Positions 13,528 to 22,827 of a stretch of DNA of 64,000 nt are shown here, piece after piece; positions within the stretch are counted from its first letter, which is position 1; every line of letters begins with the position of its first letter. The stretch is from Croceibacterium mercuriale (GTDB taxonomy: Bacteria; Pseudomonadota; Alphaproteobacteria; Sphingomonadales; Sphingomonadaceae), in contig NZ_JTDN01000001.1 of the NCBI RefSeq assembly GCF_000802385.1, positions 1,185,501-1,249,500 on the forward strand, given 5' to 3'. The notes beneath the pieces are model-generated. The model did not search any database. It was given only the letters and a program-made list of their open reading frames with translations, and was not told where the DNA came from. Both the position numbers and the translations under genes were made by a program.

Positions 13528-13755
13528 ATGATGCAGTACGACAATGACCCCAAGCCGTCCGGCAACCTGCTGGACGATGCCACAGTCGAACTGAAGGGCA
13601 TGGCCAAAGGCGGAATGAGGCATCCGTCCACCAAGCCGGTGCTGACGGGCGCTGCCGTCGGCGCGGTGGCCGGAGCCGTGCTGCCGATCGTGTCGCTGCC
13701 GGTCGGCCTGCTCGCCGGCGCCGGTTACATGCTCTACAAGCGGCTACGCCCCTGA
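13528..13755 (+). CDS. Small glycine-rich membrane protein of unknown function
   Basis: This 75-aa protein has a charged N-terminal half containing LDDATVELKGMAKGG. It then has one or two hydrophobic segments rich in Gly and Ala (about residues 38-70) and a basic end KRLRP. The Ala/Gly pattern AAVGAVAGAVLP suggests helix packing in the membrane. It begins one base after the glyA stop and ends three bases before nrdR, so it is most likely a real gene of this operon. I do not recognise a family. Confidence 0.7.
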   Translation: MMQYDNDPKPSGNLLDDATVELKGMAKGGMRHPSTKPVLTGAAVGAVAGAVLPIVSLPVGLLAGAGYMLYKRLRP

Positions 13756-13758
13756 TCG

Positions 13759-14220
13759 ATGCGGTGCCCGTTCTGTGCGCATGACAACAGCCAGGTAAAG
13801 GATTCGCGCCCCTCCGAAGACAACACCGCCATTCGCCGCCGCCGGCAGTGCGAAGGCTGTGGGGCGCGGTTCACCACCTTTGAACGGGTGCAGCTGCGCG
13901 AGGTGATGGTGGTCAAGGCCAGCGGCCGGCGTGAGCCGTTCGACCGGGCCAAGATCGAACAGTCCGTGGCCCTGGCCTGCCGCAAGCGATCCGTCCCGCA
14001 GGAACGGATCGAGCAGTTCGTCTCCGGCATCCAGCGCCAGCTGGAAATCTCGGGCGAGCCGGAGGTGCCCTCCGCCCGCATTGGCGAACTGGTGATGGAG
14101 AATCTGCGCGAACTGGATGCGGTTGCGTGCATCCGCTTCGCCTCCGTCTACCGCGACTTCAACGAGGCCCGCGACTTCGAGGATTTTGCCGGCACTGTGC
14201 GCGATGTCGGGGCGGGCTGA
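13759..14220 (+). CDS. nrdR: Transcriptional repressor NrdR
   Basis: NrdR (153 aa) represses ribonucleotide reductase genes in response to ATP/dATP. The N-terminal zinc ribbon uses Cys3, Cys6, Cys31 and Cys34, followed by the basic RRRRQ segment that binds DNA. The ATP-cone domain spans about residues 48-138 and includes the start [18 protein letters not shown]. No NrdR box was found in this window, so its targets lie elsewhere. The gene sits in a tight plus-strand series with glyA and trmJ. Confidence 0.96.
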   Translation: MRCPFCAHDNSQVKDSRPSEDNTAIRRRRQCEGCGARFTTFERVQLREVMVVKASGRREPFDRAKIEQSVALACRKRSVPQERIEQFVSGIQRQLEISGEPEVPSARIGELVMENLRELDAVACIRFASVYRDFNEARDFEDFAGTVRDVGAG

Positions 14221-14224
14221 GGCG

Positions 14225-14950
14225 ATGGAAACCGTAGGTACCCCGCCCGTCATCGTGCTGGTGCGCCCGCAACTGGGCGAGAACATCGGCAAGGCCGCCC
14301 GCGCCATGCTCAATTTCGGCCTGACCGAGATGCGGCTGGTGGAGCCGCGCGATGGCTGGCCCAACCCGGCCGCCGGCCCCGCCGCCGCAGGCGCGGACCG
14401 CGTGCTGGAAGGTGCCACGGTCCATGCCACCACGGCCGACGCCGTGGCCGATTGCGCGCATGTCTATGCCACCACCGTGCGCAAGCGCGAGGTGACCAAG
14501 CCTGTCGTCTCGCCGGAAGAGGCCGGGCTGGCGATCGCGCGGGCACAAGGCCGCAGCGCGATCCTGTTCGGGCCGGAACGATCCGGGCTGGAAACGGACG
14601 ATGTCGCGCTGGCCCGGGCCATCCTAACCGTGCCGATCAATCCCGATTTCGCCTCCCTCAACCTGGCGCAGGCCGTGATTCTGGTGGCCTATGAATGGTC
14701 GCGCACGCAGAAGCTTGCGGTCCCGACCGCCGAAGATCTGCTCCCCCCTGCCCCGCAGGAGGAGCTGGAAGGCATGCTGGCGCAGCTGGAAGCCATGCTG
14801 GAGCCGCGCGGTTACTACCAGCCGGACAGCCGCAACGTCGCCACGCACCGGACGCTGCGCAGCATCCTGACCAAGCCGGGCTGGAACCACTTGGAGGTCC
14901 GCACGCTGCGCGGGGTGCTGTCGACCCTGCGGCGTATGCCACGCGACTAG
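14225..14950 (+). CDS. trmJ: tRNA (cytidine/uridine-2'-O)-methyltransferase, TrmJ family
   Basis: This 241-aa SpoU-class methyltransferase probably modifies the ribose of nucleotide 32 in the tRNA anticodon loop. The N-terminal PPVIVLVRPQLGENIGKAAR is motif 1 of the SPOUT fold. LFGPERSGLETDD and the knot segment around PINPDFASLNLAQAV are motifs 2 and 3. The ATG at 14225 is preferred over an upstream in-frame ATG because the extra 36 residues overlap nrdR and do not look like protein. It is separated from nrdR by only 4 bp. Confidence 0.92.
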   Translation: METVGTPPVIVLVRPQLGENIGKAARAMLNFGLTEMRLVEPRDGWPNPAAGPAAAGADRVLEGATVHATTADAVADCAHVYATTVRKREVTKPVVSPEEAGLAIARAQGRSAILFGPERSGLETDDVALARAILTVPINPDFASLNLAQAVILVAYEWSRTQKLAVPTAEDLLPPAPQEELEGMLAQLEAMLEPRGYYQPDSRNVATHRTLRSILTKPGWNHLEVRTLRGVLSTLRRMPRD

Positions 14951-15012
14951 ACAAGCCATCTCTTGCCTTGGGGCGCAGGCGGCGTAGTCTGCTGGTCCGA
15001 AGGAGATGTGTC

Positions 15013-15426
15013 ATGCGTTCCTCGCCGTTGATTGCCCTCGTGCTGGTCTGCTGTGGAACGACTGCTGCGGCGCGAAGCCCCCTGGATCCGGATGAGCGGC
15101 AATGTGCGCGGGTGCTGCCCAGGCTCGTGAGCAATGACCGATCGTTGCAGCAGGAAAGCCGTATTGCCGATCCTGCGACCCCGCTGCTCTACAAGGCGGT
15201 GGACCACCGGGTCGCGGGCTGTTCCGTCCTCGTCATGCACCAGACCGGCCAACTCAGGCATGTGCCCAAGGTCGACGAGCAGAACAGACTGTTCGTGCCG
15301 GCCCGCGATCAGGCTCAGCCGAACGGGTCCTCGATGGACGGCGCAGGCGTGCTGAACCAGCTGGGGCCGCTCTCCGTCATCCAGAAACAGTCTTCCAGCC
15401 GGATGCCGAATTCGCCAGGAATGTAG
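15013..15426 (+). CDS. Small secreted protein of unknown function
   Basis: This 137-aa reading frame starts with a signal peptide (MRSSPLIALVLVCCGTTAAA) and has a strong Shine-Dalgarno GAAGGAG just upstream. A plausible promoter (TTGCCT, 16 nt, TAGTCT) lies at 14963-14990. The mature part contains two cysteines (ERQCARV and AGCSVLV) and no recognised domain. Its last 37 codons overlap, on the opposite strand, the 3' end of the M24 peptidase gene. The C-terminus may therefore be a recent read-through extension after loss of an earlier stop. Confidence 0.6.
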   Translation: MRSSPLIALVLVCCGTTAAARSPLDPDERQCARVLPRLVSNDRSLQQESRIADPATPLLYKAVDHRVAGCSVLVMHQTGQLRHVPKVDEQNRLFVPARDQAQPNGSSMDGAGVLNQLGPLSVIQKQSSSRMPNSPGM

Positions 15427-16553
15427 ATGCCCGGCTCGTTGGAGAAGCACATGCCGGGCGCCAGCAAGGTCTGCTCGCCGCGGACCAGATGGACCGGCTC
15501 GTGCCCGTCCAGACCGATGCCGTGACCGGTGCGGTGGGATGTGCCGGGTAGCTGGTAGTCGGGGCCGTAGCCCAGCTTTTCGTAGAAGGTGCGCACCGCC
15601 TCGTCCACGCTGCCGGCGGTGGCACCGACCTGTGCCGCAGCGAAGGCGACATCCTGGCCTTGCCGCATCTGCTGCCATACCTGCTTCTGCCGCAGGTTTG
15701 CTTCGCCAAAGACGAAGGAGCGGGAGATATCTGCCTGGTATCCTTGGACATTGCACCCGCAGTCCAGCAGAATGACCTCGCCGTCGCGGACTTCCTGCGG
15801 CTTGCCTGATCCGTGCGGATAGGCACTCGCCTCACCCAGTAGCACCAGCGCAAATTCCGGTGCGCCGCCCATTGCTCTCGTCGCATCGTTGATCAGCGCG
15901 CCGATGTCTGACGGAGTCATGCCCCGCTGGATACGCGGTGCGGCATGGCGGTAGGCGGCCATGGTGATGTCGGTCGCACGCTGCATCAGTGCCAGTTCCG
16001 CCGGGCTCTTCACCATGCGGCAGCCGCGCACGACCGGATCGCCACTGACCAGCGTCGCACCTGGCAGCGCGGCGGCCAGCCCGTCCACCGCGAAGTAGCG
16101 GACCGTTTCCTCGATCCCGATCCGCCCCTGCGCAAGGCCGCGTTCGCCCAGCCATTGCGCCAGCGTGGCAGCGGGGTCCTCGTCCTCGTCCCAGGTAAGC
16201 AGCTCGGCCGGGAGCGCCAGCGATTCGCGGACGCTCGGCTCCTCGAAGAACGGCGTGACGATGGCAATCTCGCCATCACGCGTCAGCACGGCGGCGGTCA
16301 GCCGTTCGCTGCGCCACCATTGCACGCCGGTGAAGTAGCGCAGGCTGGTACCCGCCTCCACCAGGACAGCAGCGATGTCGTGCTGGCGCATCAGTTCCGC
16401 CGCGCGCGCCACCCGCGCCTGCCGCTCCGCCACGCTGATCGGCACGGCACCGGCGGACAGATCCGGCAGCCCGGCTTGCGCCCATGCCGCCTCAGGGACG
16501 AAGGCGGAGGCGACACCTGCCGCGCTACCTGCCAGAAAACTGCGCCGCCGCAT
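15315..16553 (-). CDS. Tat-exported M24 family metallopeptidase (Xaa-Pro peptidase type)
   Basis: This 412-aa protein begins MRRRSFLAGSAAG, a twin-arginine signal, and should be periplasmic. An N-terminal creatinase/prolidase domain precedes the pita-bread M24 catalytic domain. All five metal ligands are present: Asp264, Asp275, His344, Glu373 and Glu387. It probably removes N-terminal residues next to proline or cleaves a related short peptide. The start at 16553 is fixed by a TGATG overlap with the NamZ-like gene. A longer ATG start exists at 16598 but lies inside that gene. Confidence 0.88.
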   Translation of the reverse strand: MRRRSFLAGSAAGVASAFVPEAAWAQAGLPDLSAGAVPISVAERQARVARAAELMRQHDIAAVLVEAGTSLRYFTGVQWWRSERLTAAVLTRDGEIAIVTPFFEEPSVRESLALPAELLTWDEDEDPAATLAQWLGERGLAQGRIGIEETVRYFAVDGLAAALPGATLVSGDPVVRGCRMVKSPAELALMQRATDITMAAYRHAAPRIQRGMTPSDIGALINDATRAMGGAPEFALVLLGEASAYPHGSGKPQEVRDGEVILLDCGCNVQGYQADISRSFVFGEANLRQKQVWQQMRQGQDVAFAAAQVGATAGSVDEAVRTFYEKLGYGPDYQLPGTSHRTGHGIGLDGHEPVHLVRGEQTLLAPGMCFSNEPGIYIPGEFGIRLEDCFWMTESGPSWFSTPAPSIEDPFG

Positions 16554-17761
16554 CAATCTGCTCCGTACAAGAGCAAGGGTCGGCACTCTGCGCGCCATGC
16601 GTCCTCGTCTGCACTCGCCATTGCCTCCAGATCACCGGCCTCCGCGGCCGGATCATCGACCCATTCGCGCAAGGCCGGGCCGCCATTGATCACATCGATC
16701 GCCAACCGGTCGAACTCGTATTCGTAAGGGAAATCACGCCACAGATCGTAACCCGGATACAGCGAGCGAATGGCCTTGAAGCTCAGGGCCTGCAGGCGCC
16801 ACGGGCGGAATGCCAGATGGTCGTAGAACGATCCTTCTGCGTGAATAAACAGGCCGTTGCACAACATACCTGCATGCTTGTGGAAGGTCGGCGTGAACCA
16901 GCATTCGCGCAGGGCGCAGCCCCGCAGCCAGTCGGGCGCGCGCCGCTGCATCTCCTGCAGTACCGCCCTGGCATCGATATCCGGCGCCCCGAACAACACC
17001 TCCAGTGCCCGCGTTGTGCCGCGCCCTTCGCTCAGGTTGGCGCCTTCCAGCATGACCGTGCCGGCATAGGCGCGTGCCATGTTGAGTGTCGCGGCGTTGG
17101 GGCTGGGATTGATCCAGACGCGATCCTCCGGCCAGCCGAACCCCGGACCGGTACCGGGCTGCCATCCCGTCACTTCAACGACTTGATAGTCGATATTGAG
17201 AGCGAAGCGAGCAACAAACCAGTGGCCCATCTCGCCCATGGTCAGCCCGTGCCGCATCGGCATCGGCCCGGCGCCGACGAAGCTTTCCTGCCCTGGCCGC
17301 AGCAGCGTGCCTTCGACGGGACGCCCGGCCGGATTGGGGCGGTCCAGCACCCACACGGTCTTGCCGGTCTCGGCCGCAGCCTCCAGCAGATAGAGCAGCG
17401 TGGTGCAGAAGGTGTAGATGCGGCAGCCCAGGTCCTGCAGGTCGAACAGGAACACGTCCGCCGTGTCCATCATGTGCGCGGAAGGCCGGCGCACCTCGCC
17501 ATACAGGCTGAAAAGCGGGATGCCGTAGGTCGCATCGACCTCGTCCGCCGTCTCGACCATGTTGTCCTGCTTGTCGCCCTTGATCCCGTGCTGCGGGCCG
17601 AAGGCGGCGGTGATGTTGACCCCCGCCGCGATCAGCGCGTCGAGAGAATGGGTCAGGTCTGCCGTGACGGAGGCCGGATGTGCCACCAGCGCCACGCGCC
17701 GGCCGCTCAGCTGCCGGAGCAGCGCGGGGTCCGCCAGCAGGCGGTCTATGCCGAAGTTCAT
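16553..17761 (-). CDS. DUF1343 protein, NamZ-type exo-beta-N-acetylmuramidase
   Basis: This 402-aa protein belongs to DUF1343, whose studied member NamZ of Bacillus releases N-acetylmuramic acid from the non-reducing ends of peptidoglycan chains (family GH171). Conserved stretches include VALVAHPASVT, FGPQHGIKGD and FDLQDLGCRIYTF. The start at 17761 overlaps the DOMON-like stop (ATGA). No signal peptide is obvious at this start, so its location is uncertain. Its neighbours are a DOMON-like protein and an exported peptidase. Confidence 0.85.
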   Translation of the reverse strand: MNFGIDRLLADPALLRQLSGRRVALVAHPASVTADLTHSLDALIAAGVNITAAFGPQHGIKGDKQDNMVETADEVDATYGIPLFSLYGEVRRPSAHMMDTADVFLFDLQDLGCRIYTFCTTLLYLLEAAAETGKTVWVLDRPNPAGRPVEGTLLRPGQESFVGAGPMPMRHGLTMGEMGHWFVARFALNIDYQVVEVTGWQPGTGPGFGWPEDRVWINPSPNAATLNMARAYAGTVMLEGANLSEGRGTTRALEVLFGAPDIDARAVLQEMQRRAPDWLRGCALRECWFTPTFHKHAGMLCNGLFIHAEGSFYDHLAFRPWRLQALSFKAIRSLYPGYDLWRDFPYEYEFDRLAIDVINGGPALREWVDDPAAEAGDLEAMASADEDAWRAECRPLLLYGAD

Positions 17762-18300
17762 GGACGGATCGGTGCCGCAAGCGTGGCGGTGAAGCAAGCC
17801 GGGTCGTGGAAGTCGGGGGCGGCACTGCAATGCGCCAGCGCCCACCAGGATCTGGAGCCATCGATCTCCTCGATCACTGCGGTCAAGCCGATGGCGCAAT
17901 CCCCGGCAGGTAGTGCGCCATATGGCAGCGCGACGTCGAAGATCGCCAGGTCACCGCCGCGCCGCCACGTGCAGACGGGCGGGCGCGGTACCATCCTGTC
18001 CGACATGCCGGTGCGCGGGCTGGTGAAATCATATGCCGCCCATTGTTCGGACGGGCTGAAATTGAACTCCGCATAGGCTGTCCCGCCAAGCGGCTGGACG
18101 AACAGCTCGAAACAGGTGGTCCGCCATAACCCGTCCACCCTGCCTGCGCCTGCGAAGGGTGGCACCGCAAGGGTGGCCATGCCCTGCACCCGCCAGCGGA
18201 GGCGCAGCCAGCCATCCACGGGCGACAGCAGGCTGGCCGTCATGCCGCGCACCCCGATCGGCGGCGCGGCGGCGTGTGGCAGCAGTTCCCAAGTTTGCAT
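17758..18300 (-). CDS. DOMON-like domain protein
   Basis: This 180-aa protein has the beta-rich make-up of the DOMON-like family found in sphingomonads, including [15 protein letters not shown] and [23 protein letters not shown] folds generally bind heme or sugar, but nothing in the sequence decides between them. No signal peptide is seen. It is the first gene of a three-gene overlapping unit with the NamZ-like muramidase and M24 peptidase. Only 31 bp separate it from the divergent tyrS. Confidence 0.72.
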   Translation of the reverse strand: MQTWELLPHAAAPPIGVRGMTASLLSPVDGWLRLRWRVQGMATLAVPPFAGAGRVDGLWRTTCFELFVQPLGGTAYAEFNFSPSEQWAAYDFTSPRTGMSDRMVPRPPVCTWRRGGDLAIFDVALPYGALPAGDCAIGLTAVIEEIDGSRSWWALAHCSAAPDFHDPACFTATLAAPIRP

Positions 18301-18331
18301 GGCTCCCCTCGCGTGCTACCGGCGCCCGGCC

Positions 18332-19564
18332 ATGAGCCAGTACCGATCCGACCTGCTCCGCCTGCTCGAAGAGCGCGGCTACATCCACCAGCTGACCGAT
18401 GCGGCCGGCCTTGATGCCCTTGCTGCCCGAGAGATCGTGCCCGGCTATATCGGCTTCGATCCGACTGCACCATCGCTGCATGTCGGCGGGCTGGTGCAGA
18501 TCATGCTGCTGCGCCGGCTGCAGCAGGCCGGGCACAGGCCGCTGGTGCTGATGGGTGGCGGCACGGGCAAGATCGGCGATCCCAGCTTCAAGGACGATGC
18601 CCGCAAGCTGCTGACGACTGACACGATCAGCGCCAACGTCGCCTCCATCAAGCGGGTGTTCGAACGCTTCCTGACCTTCGGCGATGGACCGACCGATGCC
18701 GTGATGCTGGACAATGCCGAATGGCTGGACCGGCTGGAATACATCCCGTTCCTGCGGGAGGTCGGCCAGCATTTCTCCGTCAACCGGATGCTCAGCTTCG
18801 ATTCGGTGAAGCAGCGGCTGGACCGCGAACAGTCGCTGTCCTTCCTGGAATTCAACTACATGATCCTGCAGGCCTACGACTTCCGGGAACTGGCGCAGCG
18901 CCATGGCTGCCGGCTGCAGATGGGCGGCAGCGACCAGTGGGGCAACATCGTCAACGGGGTCGAGCTGACCCGGCGCATGGACGGCCAGGAGGTGTTCGGC
19001 GCGACCACCCCGCTGCTGACTACTGCCGATGGCAGCAAGATGGGCAAGACCGTCGCCGGTGCGGTGTGGCTGAACGAGGACATGCTGCCGGCCTATGACT
19101 TCTGGCAGTACTGGCGGAATGTGGACGACCGCGATGTCGGCCGGTTCATGAAGCTGTTCACCGACCTGCCGCTGGACGAGATCGCCCGGCTGGAGGCGTT
19201 GCAGGGCGCGGAGATCAACGAGGCCAAGATCGTGCTCGCCAATGCGGTGACCGCGCTGGTCCGCGGGGACGAGGCGGCGGCAGGTGCGGCCGTGACCGCA
19301 GCGCAGACCTTCACAGGCGGTGCGCTGGGCGGCGACCTGCCGGTGCTGGCGGTGCCGGCAGACGGCATTCGCCTGGCTGCGGCGTGCGCGGCGATCGGCT
19401 TTGCCGCCAGCGGCGGAGAAGCCAAGCGCAAGATCGCCGAAGGTGCGGTGCGGCTGGACGATGTCGCGATGACTGATCCGGCCGAACTGATCGTGCTGGC
19501 GCCGGGCGAGGAGCGCAAGCTGAGCATGGGGCGCAAGCGACACGGCATCCTGCGCGCCTCGTAG
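18332..19564 (+). CDS. tyrS: Tyrosyl-tRNA synthetase
   Basis: TyrRS (410 aa) charges tRNA-Tyr. The class I signature HIGH appears as HVGG in [13 protein letters not shown], and KMSKS as KMGKT in [10 protein letters not shown]. The ATP/tyrosine pocket includes [12 protein letters not shown]. The C-terminal S4-like RNA-binding domain covers the last 60 residues, around [18 protein letters not shown]. The start at 18332 is chosen because upstream in-frame codons overlap the divergent gene and do not resemble the family. Confidence 0.97.
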   Translation: MSQYRSDLLRLLEERGYIHQLTDAAGLDALAAREIVPGYIGFDPTAPSLHVGGLVQIMLLRRLQQAGHRPLVLMGGGTGKIGDPSFKDDARKLLTTDTISANVASIKRVFERFLTFGDGPTDAVMLDNAEWLDRLEYIPFLREVGQHFSVNRMLSFDSVKQRLDREQSLSFLEFNYMILQAYDFRELAQRHGCRLQMGGSDQWGNIVNGVELTRRMDGQEVFGATTPLLTTADGSKMGKTVAGAVWLNEDMLPAYDFWQYWRNVDDRDVGRFMKLFTDLPLDEIARLEALQGAEINEAKIVLANAVTALVRGDEAAAGAAVTAAQTFTGGALGGDLPVLAVPADGIRLAAACAAIGFAASGGEAKRKIAEGAVRLDDVAMTDPAELIVLAPGEERKLSMGRKRHGILRAS

Positions 19565-19617
19565 CTCCTGCGGAGGCACCGCTTAAGGTTTTCCACAGAG
19601 CTTGCGGGCCATGGCGT

Positions 19618-19977
19618 GTGTCCAACCTGCGGGACACCTGCTTCATGCCATGCGGCGCTCATTTGTCGGTCACCGAACAGCGCACCGCGATGCGCCACCG
19701 GGTCGATTGCATGATCCGCGTGGAGCATCTGAACCGGGGCTGCGAGATCGATCTGCGCCTGCGCAACCTGTCGGCCAACGGCGTGCTGATCGATCCTGCG
19801 CCCGATCTGCTGCGCGGCGACCGGCTGATCCTGCGCCTGCCGGCGCTGGGCCGGATCGAGGCCTATTGCCTGTGGACCGTCGACACGCGCGCCGGGTGCC
19901 AGTTCGAACGGGTGCTGCGCCCGGCGGAGTTCGACGCCATCCTGGCACAGGCACGGCCGCTCACCACGCAGCCGTGA
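19618..19977 (+). CDS. PilZ domain protein (c-di-GMP receptor)
   Basis: This 119-aa protein is a stand-alone PilZ domain. The c-di-GMP binding residues are the RxxxR at Arg22-Arg26 and the N-x-S-x-x-G at residues 50-55 (RNLSANG). It probably couples cyclic-di-GMP to motility or surface functions through a partner that is not visible here. The start is a GTG, and an ATG nine codons later is an equally possible start. It stands alone, about 50 bp after tyrS. Confidence 0.83.
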   Translation: MSNLRDTCFMPCGAHLSVTEQRTAMRHRVDCMIRVEHLNRGCEIDLRLRNLSANGVLIDPAPDLLRGDRLILRLPALGRIEAYCLWTVDTRAGCQFERVLRPAEFDAILAQARPLTTQP

Positions 19978-20047
19978 ACCGCAAATCCGGCTTTCATCGG
20001 GGATAGCTGAGGTCAGCTTGGCAGGTCCCTGCCCGCCTGCCATTGCG

Positions 20048-21370
20048 ATGATCGTGCAAGATTCCACTGCCAGCCCGGACCCGTCGCCGCAGGTCTCGCC
20101 CAGGTCGCCATTGGCGATCGCCGACTATCGGAGATTCTGGCTCGCCCGGTTCCTGGCGGTGTTCGCAACCCTGTCCACCGTGGTACTGATCGGGTACCAG
20201 ACCTACGACGTGGCGCGCGCCGATTACGGCATGGAGCGGGCGGATGCAGCCTTCATGCTGGGCCTGCTGGGGCTGGCGCAGTTCATCCCGATCTTCCTGC
20301 TGACGCCGGTGGCCGGGCTTGCCGCCGACCGGTTCGATCGCCGGCGGGTGGTGCTGTTCGCCAACGGCATCGACAGCGTGATCGCGCTGACGCTGGCCTT
20401 GTGCACATGGCACGATGCCCTGAGCCTGCCACTGCTGTTCACGCTGGCGGCCGCGCATGGCGCGGCGCGCGTGTTCAACGGCCCGGCACTGGCGGCCATC
20501 GCGCCCAACCTGGTGCCGCCCACCTTGTTGCCGCGGGCGATCGCACTGTCTTCCATCGCCTGGCAGACGGGCAGCGTGATCGGGCCGGCCCTTGGTGGGC
20601 TGCTGTTCGGCTGGAGCCCGGCAGCGCCCTATTTCCTGTCCGCTGCGCTGGTGCTGACTTCCGGCCTGCTGATCTCCACCGTACGACCGGTGCGGGCGGT
20701 CCAGTCCGGCCCGGCGGTGCACCCGCTGCGCAGGATCGTGGAGGGCTTCACCTTCGTGAAGAACGACCGCTTCCTGCTCGGCTGCGTCACGCTGGACCTG
20801 TTCGCCGTGCTGCTGGGCGGTGCGACCGCCATGCTGCCGGTGTTCGCGCGCGACATTCTGGCGGTCGGGCCGGAAGGGCTCGGCCTGATGCGCGGTGCGC
20901 CGGCGGTGGGTGCCGCCGCGATGGCAGGGCTGTTCTCGTTCCGACCACTGGAGCGGAACGTCGGCACCAAGATGCTGTGGGCGGTCGCGGGGTTCGGCGT
21001 CGCCACGATCGCTTTCGCCTTGTCGCGCGACTTCCTGCTTTCGCTTGGCTGCCTGGCGGTGCTGGGGGCGGCGGACATGATCTCCGTCTTCATCCGCAGC
21101 TCACTGGTGCAACTGAACACGCCCGACACGATGCGTGGCCGGGTTTCGGCCATCAGCGGTCTGGCCGTGTCTGCCTCCAACGAACTTGGCGAGCTGCAGT
21201 CCGGTCTGGCGGCGGCCCTGCTGGGCGCCGTCGGTGCGGTTGTGCTTGGCGGGGTCGGCGCCATATTGGTCACCGGCCTGTGGGCATGGTGGTTTCCCGA
21301 AATACGCCGCGCCCGCACCTTCAGCGCCAGATATCTCGATCCCCAAGAAGCAAAGGAACCTGCATCATGA
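20048..21370 (+). CDS. MFS transporter (EntS-like exporter family)
   Basis: This 440-aa membrane protein has about 10-12 hydrophobic segments and the MFS loop motif [13 protein letters not shown] after the second helix. Overall it resembles the EntS/MFS_3 group of exporters. The substrate cannot be told from the sequence. It overlaps cysK by 4 bp (ATGA), so the two are translated together; an efflux role linked to cysteine or sulfur metabolites is possible but unproven. The ATG at 20048 is preferred to a TTG ten codons earlier. Confidence 0.85.
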   Translation: MIVQDSTASPDPSPQVSPRSPLAIADYRRFWLARFLAVFATLSTVVLIGYQTYDVARADYGMERADAAFMLGLLGLAQFIPIFLLTPVAGLAADRFDRRRVVLFANGIDSVIALTLALCTWHDALSLPLLFTLAAAHGAARVFNGPALAAIAPNLVPPTLLPRAIALSSIAWQTGSVIGPALGGLLFGWSPAAPYFLSAALVLTSGLLISTVRPVRAVQSGPAVHPLRRIVEGFTFVKNDRFLLGCVTLDLFAVLLGGATAMLPVFARDILAVGPEGLGLMRGAPAVGAAAMAGLFSFRPLERNVGTKMLWAVAGFGVATIAFALSRDFLLSLGCLAVLGAADMISVFIRSSLVQLNTPDTMRGRVSAISGLAVSASNELGELQSGLAAALLGAVGAVVLGGVGAILVTGLWAWWFPEIRRARTFSARYLDPQEAKEPAS

Positions 21371-22287
21371 AGGCCGACAGCGTCCTTGCCACCATTGGCA
21401 ACACCCCGCACATCCGCCTGGCGCGGCTGTTCCCGGATCACGAGGTCTGGGTGAAGAGCGAGCGCGCCAATCCCGCAGGATCGATCAAGGATCGCATCGC
21501 ACTGGCCATGGTGGAGGATGCCGAGGCCAGCGGCGCGCTGCAGCCGGGCGGCACGATCATCGAGCCGACCAGCGGCAATACCGGCATCGGCCTGGCCATG
21601 GTGGCCGCGGTCAAGGGCTATCGCCTGGTGCTGGTGATGCCCGAATCGATGTCTCTGGAACGGCGGCGGCTGATGCTGGCCTATGGTGCCACCTTCGACC
21701 TGACGCCCAAGGAGCGTGGCATGAAGGGCGCGGTCGAGCGGGCCCAGCATCTGGTCGACACCACGCCCGGCGCGTGGATGCCGCAGCAGTTCGAGAACCC
21801 GTCCAACATCGCCGTCCATGTCCGCACCACCGTGCGCGAGATTCTGGCCGACTTCGCCGATGCTCCGCCATCCCTGCTGATCACCGGCGTCGGCACGGGC
21901 GGTCACCTGACTGCCTGCGCGGAAGAGCTGAAGCGCGCATGGCCGCAGCTGCAGGCATTCGGCGTGGAGCCCACGCTGTCGCCGGTCATATCCGGGGGAA
22001 CGCCGGGACCGCACCCGATCCAGGGCATTGGCGCTGGGTTCATCCCGGGCAACCTGCATGTCGCGGCGCTGGACGGCGTGATCCAGGTGGAGGCGGAGGA
22101 CGCGAAGGAGATGGCTCGCCGGTCCGCTAGCGAGGAAGGTTTGCTCGTCGGGATCTCCAGCGGGGCCACGCTGGCCGCCATCCGCCAGAAGCTGGCCGAC
22201 CAGCCCGCCGGCACGCGCGTGCTGGGGTTCAACTACGATACGGGCGAACGGTACCTTTCCGTGCCCGACTTCCTACCTGCGGAGTAG
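21367..22287 (+). CDS. cysK: Cysteine synthase A (O-acetylserine sulfhydrylase)
   Basis: This 306-aa PLP enzyme forms cysteine from O-acetylserine and sulfide. The PLP lysine is Lys41 in NPAGSIKDR. The substrate loop [10 protein letters not shown], the phosphate-binding GTGGHLTA and the PLP-ring serine region [10 protein letters not shown] are all intact. The length is that of the CysK group with no regulatory CBS domain, so it is not cystathionine beta-synthase. The start at 21367 overlaps the end of the MFS gene. Confidence 0.94.
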   Translation: MKADSVLATIGNTPHIRLARLFPDHEVWVKSERANPAGSIKDRIALAMVEDAEASGALQPGGTIIEPTSGNTGIGLAMVAAVKGYRLVLVMPESMSLERRRLMLAYGATFDLTPKERGMKGAVERAQHLVDTTPGAWMPQQFENPSNIAVHVRTTVREILADFADAPPSLLITGVGTGGHLTACAEELKRAWPQLQAFGVEPTLSPVISGGTPGPHPIQGIGAGFIPGNLHVAALDGVIQVEAEDAKEMARRSASEEGLLVGISSGATLAAIRQKLADQPAGTRVLGFNYDTGERYLSVPDFLPAE

Positions 22288-22291
22288 GCGT

Positions 22292-22639
22292 TCAGGACAC
22301 TGGCGCGGGTTGTCCGACCTGTGCCAGCGCCTCGCCCTCCAGCTTGCGGTAGAAGCAGGTCGGGGCGCCGGTGTGGCAGGCCGGGCCTGCGGGCGTGACC
22401 TGCAGCACCAGTGCATCCTGGTCGCAATCCACCAGGATCGCCTGCACCCGCAGCACGTGTCCGGATGTCTCCCCCTTCATCCATAACCGCCCCCGGCTGC
22501 GGGAATGGAAATGGGCGAGGCCGGTGCGCCGCGTGGCCGCCAGTGCTTCCGCATCCATGAACGCCACCATCAGCACGGCGCCGCTGGCCGCATCCTGCGC
22601 CACCGCAGTCACCAGGCCCGCATCATCGAAACGCGGCAT
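22292..22639 (-). CDS. hisI: Phosphoribosyl-AMP cyclohydrolase (HisI), start uncertain
   Basis: HisI opens the purine ring of phosphoribosyl-AMP in histidine synthesis. The core FHSRSRGRLWMKGETSGHVL and the zinc-binding cysteines in VDCDQDALV and PACHTGAPTCFYR are present. From the ATG at 22639 the protein is 115 aa, slightly short. The family resemblance seems to begin a few residues earlier, around REQGSIF, yet no ATG, GTG or TTG lies in frame there until a GTG about 36 codons upstream. A rare start such as CTG or ATT is possible. It ends 4 bp from the convergent cysK stop. Confidence 0.85.
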   Translation of the reverse strand: MPRFDDAGLVTAVAQDAASGAVLMVAFMDAEALAATRRTGLAHFHSRSRGRLWMKGETSGHVLRVQAILVDCDQDALVLQVTPAGPACHTGAPTCFYRKLEGEALAQVGQPAPVS

Positions 22640-22827
22640 GAAGATGCTGCCTTGTTCCCGCAGCGCAACATCACCTGACTGTACAGAAATCGGCGTTCTC
22701 CTTGAGGTCGATGCCGCGGTTGCAAGTGCAGCAATGATTTGTTGCACGATAACCACAGCGGCCTGCCAAAATCTACCGTCTGTAATGAAGCAGCTTTCCA
22801 AGAACACTGTTTCAGACGAATGAACGG

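Noticed and set aside
18029-19579. 516-codon minus-strand frame opposite tyrS
   Set aside because: It covers tyrS entirely in antisense and has the low-complexity Gln/His/Arg composition of a shadow.
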